A DNA stretch of 64,000 nucleotides from Anaerolinea thermophila (lineage in GTDB: Bacteria > Chloroflexota > Anaerolineae > Anaerolineales > Anaerolineaceae). The notes under the pieces were generated by a model. That model was given only the letters and a program-made list of their open reading frames with translations. It ran no database searches and was not told where the DNA came from. This document shows positions 8,114 to 15,979 of this stretch, in pieces. The translations under genes and the position numbers were made by a program. How positions within the stretch are numbered: position 1 is the stretch's first letter; every line of letters begins with the position of its first letter. The stretch is taken from contig NZ_DYHZ01000002.1 in NCBI RefSeq assembly GCF_020723905.1, positions 310,001 through 374,000 of the forward strand. Reading direction: 5' to 3'.

Positions 8114-8521
8114 TTACGCAGATGGGTTACGACAGATTTCCAGCGGTTCTTCTCGAATGGTTCCCTCATCCAGCCAGAATGCGCGCAGTTGCCAGTCATT
8201 CGGTGCAGGGGAAGCGATGAGATACAGCACCCCCGGATAGGCAAACTCGGCAAGGTCGGTGGGCGAAGGGGTGGGTGGTCCGCCCGGATGAGAATGAACG
8301 ATGGCAATCAGTTCCAGCCCGCTGGCTTCAAAGGTTTGAAATGCCTGCCATTGCTCCGTGGGATCCATGCGAAAGCGGGTCGGGCTTCGCAGGACGTTGG
8401 TAGTAGGGATGAACAGACGGGCTTCCCCGGCAATGCCGCCGATCAGCCCGCAGCGTTCTTCGGAAACGTCGTGCCGGGCATGTGCGAGAATCTGGTTAAC
8501 CATTTCCTCTGGAATACGCAT
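8114..8521 (-). CDS. JAMM/MPN-domain metalloprotease (Mov34/JAB family)
   Basis: 135 residues. HSHPGGPPTPSPTD gives a complete JAMM zinc signature (H-x-H-x7-S-x2-D), with the upstream catalytic Glu in SEERCG near residue 21. Stand-alone bacterial JAMM proteins cleave after the C-terminal Gly-Gly of small ubiquitin-like sulfur carriers or other isopeptide-type bonds. No ubiquitin-like partner is seen in the window. The start at 8521 matches the natural N-terminus MRIPEEM; longer versions run into the upstream gene. It starts 5 nt after the stop of the membrane-protein gene, so the two are cotranscribed. Confidence 0.88.
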   Translation of the reverse strand: MRIPEEMVNQILAHARHDVSEERCGLIGGIAGEARLFIPTTNVLRSPTRFRMDPTEQWQAFQTFEASGLELIAIVHSHPGGPPTPSPTDLAEFAYPGVLYLIASPAPNDWQLRAFWLDEGTIREEPLEICRNPSA

Positions 8522-8526
8522 GGGTT

Positions 8527-9351
8527 TTACCCCCGAATCAGTACCGCCAGCAAAAGTAAGATTCCAAACATCAAAGTGGGTTCCAGCCACAACCCAGAGC
8601 CAGTGCGCTCTTCTTCATAGGCGGTGACGATGCTGGTCAGGGCATACGCCAGACCGGTGAGCAGTAGCCCATACTGCAGGGCAGAAAGAGGAAAGTAGTG
8701 AAGCGCCGAGGCAATCTGCGCCGTGACTAAAGCGACCACCAGAGCACCTTTCCAGTGCCAGACCCCACCCAGACGCAGGTACAGCGTGCGCAGCGCCGCA
8801 AGCCCCACCGCCAGCGTGATGGCGGGGAAGGTGAGAAAGAGTCGTAAACCGGTTGCTTTTAGCGAAACGGATAACAGGAGGAACAGCGCAAAGGAGAGCG
8901 CCGTTAACCCAATGGCGGCAGGAGCATGGCGTACATCTTCGGGGTCAAAAGCGATGTACTCTGCCAGCAGGACAATGACCAGGAAAACTCCTCCCAGACC
9001 GAAGAGCGCCCACCATTCCGGACCTGCTTCCAGCGAGTTGAGCGGCACGCCGATCACCCAGGCGGTCAGTGCCGGAAGAAGCCAGTGCCTGCCGCGATTT
9101 TGCCAGGTGGGGTACAGAGGATGATCCAGCAGGAGCCACCAGGAGCCGGTAGCGGCAAGCGCTGCTGCCAGAAGGGAAGATAAGGTAGAAAAATCAATGG
9201 TGAAGGAGAGAAACAGCCCCGGCAGTTGGGTTTGCAGTACCAGCGGAGCAATTTGAACAAAAGGCGTAATGGCATACGCCAGCATCACGGCGGCGATGAC
9301 TACGCTCATGCGATTGCGATCGGGCAGATGCTCATGGTCTTCCATGTCCAT
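8527..9351 (-). CDS. Hypothetical polytopic membrane protein
   Basis: 274 residues counted from ATG 9351 (ATG 9345 is also possible). After a short charged N-terminus (MDMEDHEHLPDRNRM) come about eight hydrophobic helices rich in Leu, Ala and Val. I do not recognise a family or catalytic motif. It is the first gene of the minus-strand unit with the JAMM peptidase and plsY, so a link to membrane or lipid homeostasis is possible but is only inferred from position. The 122-nt gap to the divergent gene at 9474 holds the promoters of both. Confidence 0.75.
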   Translation of the reverse strand: MDMEDHEHLPDRNRMSVVIAAVMLAYAITPFVQIAPLVLQTQLPGLFLSFTIDFSTLSSLLAAALAATGSWWLLLDHPLYPTWQNRGRHWLLPALTAWVIGVPLNSLEAGPEWWALFGLGGVFLVIVLLAEYIAFDPEDVRHAPAAIGLTALSFALFLLLSVSLKATGLRLFLTFPAITLAVGLAALRTLYLRLGGVWHWKGALVVALVTAQIASALHYFPLSALQYGLLLTGLAYALTSIVTAYEEERTGSGLWLEPTLMFGILLLLAVLIRG

Positions 9352-9473
9352 TTTGATTGTACCGCAAGGGCTGCGCTTTGGGGATGAGCCTTGCAGGTTT
9401 GGAGAGTCCAACCTGTTGCGCGCCGTGTGCCCGTTCGTTTGAAAGCCCTTCCTATGGTAAAATAGAATTTCGT

Positions 9474-10460
9474 ATGGATTCATCTGTCCGCACCGAAATT
9501 GCCCCACCCCGCCTGATAGCGTCTATCCAGGCTGGATTCAATCTGGTTGCCAATCGCGCTTACCTGCTGGTGTTTCCCATCCTGCTGGATTTATTCATCT
9601 GGCTCGGACCGCGCTATCGGGTGAAAGCCCTGTTTTCTCCCTTCATCGAAGACTGGCTTAACATGACGCAGACGATGGCGGGAGAGCAGGCGGCTTCGAT
9701 GGTCGAGGTGGTGCGCCAGTTCTGGCAATTTCAACTGGAGCGTTTCAATCTCTTCAGTGCGTTAAGCACCTTCCCAATCGGCATCCCCAGCATGATGGCA
9801 GGGTTAATGCCTGCCAGAACGCCCTGGGGCATGCCCTTGATTATTGAAGCGCAATCCTTCGGACAGTTCTTAAGTGGATGGTTGCTCTTTGGCTTGCTGG
9901 GACTGGTGCTGGGGTGTGTGTATTTCAGCCTGCTTGCCAGTGAAGTTAGGCTCTTTGAGGAACGCGATTCGATCCGCTTGCTGGTTTGGGAGGTTGGGCA
10001 GGTCTTCCTGCTGGTGATGAGTTTGATCCTGCTGGCGCTGGTCATCAGTGTGCCTTTGCTGGGCATGGCGGTGATTCTGGAGATGATCAGTCTGCAATTT
10101 TTGCAGATGTTCATCCTGGTGGTGATGGTGGCGCTCCTCTGGATCGTTGTGCCACTGGCGTTTACCCCGCACGGGATTTTTGTGGCAAGGCGCAATTTCC
10201 TCACCTCCGCACTGCTCAGCGTGCGCACATGGCGCTGGCTTTTCCCGGGTATTGCGCTGTTTTTAATCAGCCTGTTGCTCATCTCTCAGGGGTTGGGTTA
10301 TCTGTGGCGTATCCCGCCGGAAGATTCCTGGCTGATGCTGGCAGGCATTCTGGGCAATGCGGTGGTCAGCACTGCATTGCTGGGGGCAAGTTTTGTGTAC
10401 TATCGGGATGCGCTGTTGTGGGCTGAAACCCTGCGGCGCGCCACACAAGTTTTGAAATAA
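9474..10460 (+). CDS. Hypothetical integral membrane protein
   Basis: 328 residues with about six strongly hydrophobic segments. The N-terminus (PPRLIASIQAGFNLVANRAY) recalls membrane proteins of the DUF4013/YIP1-like type in which a helix-loop region repeats, but no specific family can be assigned. There is no Shine-Dalgarno sequence; A/T-rich -10-like boxes (TAAAAT 9458-9463, TAGAAT 9463-9468) lie 5-10 nt before the ATG, so the mRNA may have a very short or no leader. It stands 39 nt upstream of gyrB with a small hairpin between them and may be cotranscribed with it. Confidence 0.72.
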   Translation: MDSSVRTEIAPPRLIASIQAGFNLVANRAYLLVFPILLDLFIWLGPRYRVKALFSPFIEDWLNMTQTMAGEQAASMVEVVRQFWQFQLERFNLFSALSTFPIGIPSMMAGLMPARTPWGMPLIIEAQSFGQFLSGWLLFGLLGLVLGCVYFSLLASEVRLFEERDSIRLLVWEVGQVFLLVMSLILLALVISVPLLGMAVILEMISLQFLQMFILVVMVALLWIVVPLAFTPHGIFVARRNFLTSALLSVRTWRWLFPGIALFLISLLLISQGLGYLWRIPPEDSWLMLAGILGNAVVSTALLGASFVYYRDALLWAETLRRATQVLK

Positions 10461-10463
10461 GGC

Positions 10464-10483
10464 GCGGCTTCGCCAGAAGCCGC
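10464..10483 (+). other. Small intergenic hairpin before gyrB
   Basis: GCGGCTT (10464-10470) pairs with AAGCCGC (10477-10483) over a 6-nt loop. There is no T tract, so this is not a convincing terminator. It may be an RNA stability or processing element. Confidence 0.45.
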
Positions 10484-10487
10484 TTGA

Positions 10488-12419
<1,932 letters not shown>

Positions 12420-12445
12420 CCGGCGGCTTCCTTCTGATCATTTTG

Positions 12446-12470
12446 AGTCCCCCGACACGGGGGACTTTTT
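12446..12470 (+). terminator. Terminator after gyrB
   Basis: AGTCCCCCG (12446-12454) pairs perfectly with CGGGGGACT (12458-12466) over a 3-nt loop and runs into TTTTT. Confidence 0.93.
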
Positions 12471-12515
12471 ATCCCGGCGGAGATAGTTTCTTCCCCCGTT
12501 CGGGGAATTTGTATC

Positions 12516-12532
12516 ATAGTGCGGTATACTAT
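12516..12532 (+). promoter_or_regulatory. -10 box and inverted repeat before the Crp-family gene
   Basis: TATACT (12525-12530) lies about 48 nt before the ATG. It sits within the inverted repeat ATAGT-gcggtat-ACTAT (12516-12532), a plausible operator overlapping the promoter. No good -35 box is visible. Confidence 0.4.
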
Positions 12533-12577
12533 TTAAAAATTCTGCAACCGGCATTTTAATCCTCTGGGTGGATAAAC

Positions 12578-13288
12578 ATGGGTGTAAAAGAACTGGCAAC
12601 GGGACTGGAAAGCGTACGGCTGTTTCGCGGATTGACCCCTCAGCAGTTAGAATGGGTGGCAGCGCGGGCTTACAGCCGGACCTTTCCTGCAGGTGCGGAA
12701 CTGATTGTTGCCGGGACGCCCGGCGAGACGGTCTATTTCATCCTCAGCGGGACGGTGAAGATCTTCGTGCCTCAGGTGGACGGTTCGGAAGTTATCGTCA
12801 ACATCCTCGGTCCTGGCGATACCGTGGGGGAACTGGGCGTCATTGACGGCGGGGAGCGCTCTGCCAGTGTGGTGACGCTGGAGCGCACCGAAACTATCTG
12901 GATGACCGGCGAAATGTTTCAGGAAGCCCTGCGCACTATTCCTCAGATGAACGAGAATCTTCTGCGCATCCTCTCGGCACGGGTGCGCCTGACGACCGAA
13001 AACGTGCAGGCTTACGCTTCTCTGGACATCCCTGGACGGATTGCCCGGCAGTTGCTTTCGCTGGCGCACACCTACGGCAGAGAACAGGGCGGTGGGGTGT
13101 TTATTCCTCTGCGCCTCACTCAGGGGGATATTGCCGAACTGGTGGGTTCTTCGCGTAAGCGCGTCAATCAGGTCATGGTGACCTTGCGCCGGGAAGGAGT
13201 GCTCACCTTTGACACCGAGGGGCATATCACCCTCTTTCGTCCGAAAGACCTGGAGCGCATGCTCGAAGGCAGGACGGGACTGGATTAA
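12578..13288 (+). CDS. Crp/Fnr-family transcriptional regulator
   Basis: 236 residues. The N-terminal cyclic-nucleotide-binding-type beta roll (about 15-130) has GETVYFILSGTVKI and the GDTVGELGVIDGGERSASV phosphate-binding-cassette-like loop. A long dimerisation helix follows, then a C-terminal Crp-type winged helix (about 165-225) with LTQGDIAELVGSSRKRVNQ as recognition region. No cysteines are present, so an Fnr-type Fe-S cluster is ruled out. The cassette resembles but does not prove cAMP binding. It is monocistronic between two terminators. Target genes are unknown. Confidence 0.92.
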   Translation: MGVKELATGLESVRLFRGLTPQQLEWVAARAYSRTFPAGAELIVAGTPGETVYFILSGTVKIFVPQVDGSEVIVNILGPGDTVGELGVIDGGERSASVVTLERTETIWMTGEMFQEALRTIPQMNENLLRILSARVRLTTENVQAYASLDIPGRIARQLLSLAHTYGREQGGGVFIPLRLTQGDIAELVGSSRKRVNQVMVTLRREGVLTFDTEGHITLFRPKDLERMLEGRTGLD

Positions 13289-13302
13289 CTCGGGGGAACG
13301 AG

Positions 13303-13347
13303 AAGGTGATATCCCCTCCCATCACCTTACGGGAGGGGATATTTGTT
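13303..13347. terminator. Terminator between convergent Crp-type and MFS genes, with an alternative hairpin
   Basis: ATATCCCCTCCC (13309-13320) pairs with GGGAGGGGATAT (13331-13342), followed by TTGTT. A competing stem pairs AAGGTGAT (13303-13310) with ATCACCTT (13321-13328); the two cannot both form fully. Most likely a bidirectional terminator. Confidence 0.8.
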
Positions 13348-13358
13348 GCTCCACAGGT

Positions 13359-14615
13359 TTACCCCTGTTCGTTTTCTGGTGCGGATTGTCCTTCCGGGAT
13401 AATAATAGAAGGTGTACCGCTGTGGGCGCGGAATTTGAACCACGCTGGCAATATGGTCAGAAAAGAGATGACCGTGGTAAGCATAAACGGCGCGCGCGGG
13501 CTGAACTTTTCATACAGGTAGGCTCCAATGGATGGGGCAGGCAGGGAGAACACCCCCAGACTGGAGTGCAGCAGTCCAAAGCCGGTGCCGCGCAGACGTT
13601 CCGGCAGGGCTTTGCTCATTAGCGAACTGTATGCCGGGCTCATCATGCCAATGCCTACTCCCGCCAGCGTCCACGAGAGCAAAAACATCGGGAAGGTGTG
13701 GGCGTTGAGGAAGATGACCATGGAGATCCCTTCAATTAGAAACCCTGAACTGATGGCGACATGTTCGCCTTTACGGTCTGCCAGCCAGCCGCCTGCCAGG
13801 TTGGTTGCCATGATCGCGCCGCTCAGAGCGGCGCTCAGCCAGCCAATCTGTTGAATGGTCAGTCCACCCACCGATTTGAGGTAAACGGGGAAGAAAGTGA
13901 ACGACATGCGGAAGAAGATATCGCGCACCCCGTCTGTGAGGAACAGCCACGTCAGCAATCCACCGCTGACCAGCAAGATCAGCAGACTGCGCAGGTTGAC
14001 GCGTAAACTGTCCAGCGTTAACGGGCTGGCTGGCGCCGGGTTTTGTCGGCGGGCATTGCGTGCCATGCGAACCCGGATGATGGTAGCGCTCAGGTAGAGG
14101 ATTCCCGCCACAAACAGCATGGGCTTGAATCCGCGGATTTGCACCAGCCATGCTCCCAGCGGTGGACCGATGATGCCCACAACCGCGTAGAGCGTCTCGA
14201 CCACCCCAAACACACGGGCGCGGTTTTCCTCGCTGGACGATTCGGCAATGAATGCGCCGTAACTGGGGGCGACCAGCGCCGTTGTTACCGCGCCTAACCC
14301 CTGCGCCAGCAAAATCCATTCCCATGAGGGCGCCAGCACCAGTCCAACGTAGGAAAGCACTCCTGCCAGACTGCCCATGGCGATACTGCGCAGGCGCCCC
14401 AGACTATCGGAGATCCAACCACCCAGAATTTGCAGCGCCAGCGGGATGATGGCGGAAAGGGTGAAGAACAACCCCACCTGTGTGACGGTAGCGTTCAATT
14501 CCTGCAGGTACAGGGGCAGAAGATCCATGTACATGGATCCGGCGATATTCGCCAGAATCATGGCGATGAGAAACCAGATTAAGGTCTCATTCAGCAGCGG
14601 CTTTTTCGTGTTCAT
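13359..14615 (-). CDS. Major facilitator superfamily transporter
   Basis: 418 residues with about 12 hydrophobic helices. The MFS loop 2-3 motif appears as GGWISDSLGRLRSIAMG, and a second copy lies after helix 8 (GGWLADRKGEHV), the duplicated-half architecture of the family. Such DHA-type proteins usually export drugs or metabolites by proton antiport; the substrate cannot be read. The start codon lies 29 nt inside the 3' end of the acetyltransferase gene, so the two are translated together. The pair sits behind a leader containing a small ORF and a terminator. Export of a compound that the acetyltransferase modifies is an inference. Confidence 0.88.
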   Translation of the reverse strand: MNTKKPLLNETLIWFLIAMILANIAGSMYMDLLPLYLQELNATVTQVGLFFTLSAIIPLALQILGGWISDSLGRLRSIAMGSLAGVLSYVGLVLAPSWEWILLAQGLGAVTTALVAPSYGAFIAESSSEENRARVFGVVETLYAVVGIIGPPLGAWLVQIRGFKPMLFVAGILYLSATIIRVRMARNARRQNPAPASPLTLDSLRVNLRSLLILLVSGGLLTWLFLTDGVRDIFFRMSFTFFPVYLKSVGGLTIQQIGWLSAALSGAIMATNLAGGWLADRKGEHVAISSGFLIEGISMVIFLNAHTFPMFLLSWTLAGVGIGMMSPAYSSLMSKALPERLRGTGFGLLHSSLGVFSLPAPSIGAYLYEKFSPRAPFMLTTVISFLTILPAWFKFRAHSGTPSIIIPEGQSAPENEQG

Positions 14616-15630
14616 GACCTTCGATGGTTTGCGTCAGATAATCTTTGCCGGGGCGCATCTCGTATTCAAAGAGATGATACTCTCGATGGACGTGCATCCC
14701 GGCACGTTGATAAAGACGGGTAGCACCGGTCAGGTTGGAAGCATCCACTCCAAGCCCGATACGGTAAAACCCGCGCTGATACAGCGCATGGAATCCGTGT
14801 AACAGCAGCGCCAGCCCCAGTCCATGCTTGCGCCACTCACGGCGCACACCCAGCAGGTTGATCCAGCCCAGTTGCGGGTCTTCTTCAGTGCCGGTTGAGC
14901 ACAGGCAGTACCCGGCAATTTCCCCGCCGTTCATGGCAACAAACCACAGAGCCGGGTCAACGTGCGGGTCGGTTTCAATCCAGTGCCGCCAGTCCTTGAG
15001 CGCTTCCTCCATGGGGGTTTCCACGTATCCCCAGTGGTCTTTAAAGGTCTGTTTATGGGCGTGAATGAGTGCTTCAAGGTCCTGTTCCAGATTCACCGGA
15101 CGCACCTGAATGCCCTCCGGGAAGATGGCAGGCTGTGGAGGAGTGTTGAACTCGATGCGCATCTGGTAACTGTTGCGGATGTGCCGAAAACCAGACCTTT
15201 CCAGCAATTGCGCGCCGTCAACTGCCTGCGAGGGCAGGTACTGATGCACAACCACGCGCGCCTCAGCGGGGGCGCTTTCCAGCGCAAGAGCAGCCCGCGC
15301 CAGCCCCCACTGGATGAGGGCTGTGCCCAGCCCTTTGCCCTTCCATTCGGGGTGCACCCTGCCATACAGATACAGGCGCACATGCGGGGGCGAGTCGTAC
15401 ATCTCCCCATAGGCTACCACCTGCTGATCCTCATCGAGAATCAGCAGGGTGTCCCGTTCCAGGTTCATCATGGGGTTTGTCCAGAAACTGAGGATGTCTT
15501 GCGCGCTGGTTTCAGGAGCGCCGACCCATTCCATCGAACACCGGTTTAACAAACTGGCTACCGCTTCAGCGTCGGCAAGAGTTGCCGGTCGGGAAGTGAA
15601 GGCAGGGGGTAGAGAGAAATTCGGTTTCAT
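14587..15630 (-). CDS. Two-domain GNAT-family N-acetyltransferase
   Basis: 347 residues containing two GNAT folds, about 5-150 and 165-325. Each has an acetyl-CoA pyrophosphate loop: HPEWKGKGLGTAL in the first and RREWRKHGLGLAL in the second. Tandem GNATs of this size include mycothiol synthase (MshD)-like proteins and antibiotic acetyltransferases; sequence does not choose between them. The start at 15630 has GGAGAA 8 nt upstream; the longer in-frame version begins inside the leader terminator and is rejected. The last 29 nt overlap the MFS gene. No convincing independent promoter lies in the 46 nt between the leader terminator and the ATG, so expression probably depends on read-through. Confidence 0.85.
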   Translation of the reverse strand: MKPNFSLPPAFTSRPATLADAEAVASLLNRCSMEWVGAPETSAQDILSFWTNPMMNLERDTLLILDEDQQVVAYGEMYDSPPHVRLYLYGRVHPEWKGKGLGTALIQWGLARAALALESAPAEARVVVHQYLPSQAVDGAQLLERSGFRHIRNSYQMRIEFNTPPQPAIFPEGIQVRPVNLEQDLEALIHAHKQTFKDHWGYVETPMEEALKDWRHWIETDPHVDPALWFVAMNGGEIAGYCLCSTGTEEDPQLGWINLLGVRREWRKHGLGLALLLHGFHALYQRGFYRIGLGVDASNLTGATRLYQRAGMHVHREYHLFEYEMRPGKDYLTQTIEGHEHEKAAAE

Positions 15631-15676
15631 GACAGTTCTCCATATCAAAAACTTTTTAACGGTTCGCCCGGTGGGG

Positions 15677-15721
15677 AAAATAAAACCAGCCACGGGGCGG
15701 GGAGCATGTCCGTGGCTGGTT
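15677..15721 (-). terminator. Strong leader terminator upstream of the acetyltransferase-MFS operon
   Basis: On the minus strand a perfect 12-bp stem (15721-15710 with 15695-15684) with a 14-nt loop is followed by TTTTATTTT. It lies after the 30-codon small ORF and 46 nt before the acetyltransferase ATG, which is the position of an attenuator. Confidence 0.88.
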
Positions 15722-15741
15722 CATCAGCAATTTTGTGTAGA

Positions 15742-15834
15742 TTACCTGCCTGTAGACACACTCCGAGAAGGAATCAGCGCACCACTCGCTTCGGTACGGA
15801 GACGAACAGCAACCTGGATGACAGAATAGACCAT
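15742..15834 (-). CDS. Candidate 30-residue leader peptide
   Basis: A 30-codon ORF beginning MVYSVIQVAVRLRT, preceded at 8 nt by AAGGAAG and sitting about 25 nt after the predicted start of a transcript from a near-consensus promoter (15866-15894). A strong terminator starts 20 nt after its stop. The peptide contains Arg-Leu-Arg at residues 11-13, a +X(+) pattern like that in macrolide-responsive stalling peptides such as ErmDL. It has no recognisable domain. It may act by ribosome stalling to control read-through into the acetyltransferase and exporter; alternatively it could be a free-standing small protein gene or a non-coding leader. Translation is not proven. Confidence 0.55.
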   Translation of the reverse strand: MVYSVIQVAVRLRTEASGALIPSRSVSTGR

Positions 15835-15865
15835 GCGTTTTGCTTCCTTTCTCAGAGTTAATCTC

Positions 15866-15894
15866 ATTTTAATGTAAGCCCGGAAATTGGTCAA
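15866..15894 (-). promoter_or_regulatory. Sigma-70-type promoter of the leader ORF
   Basis: Minus-strand TTGACC (15889-15894) and TAAAAT (15866-15871) are spaced by exactly 17 nt. The same two hexamers with the same spacing precede tRNA-Gly at 59155. In the rest of the 15631-15979 gap I see only the leader ORF, its terminator and the opposing -10 box at 15968. Confidence 0.8.
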
Positions 15895-15967
15895 GGGTTT
15901 TTCCCCACATGAAATTGCACCTGTAAATGCGCCCTGAAAGCGACATGATGCCTTCTGGAGAGCATGG

Positions 15968-15973
15968 TACAAT
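15968..15973 (+). promoter_or_regulatory. -10 box of a probable leaderless transcript (glycosidase-like gene)
   Basis: TACAAT, preceded by TGG (extended -10 type), ends exactly 6 nt before ATG 15980. No Shine-Dalgarno sequence is present. Confidence 0.6.
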
Positions 15974-15979
15974 CATTTT

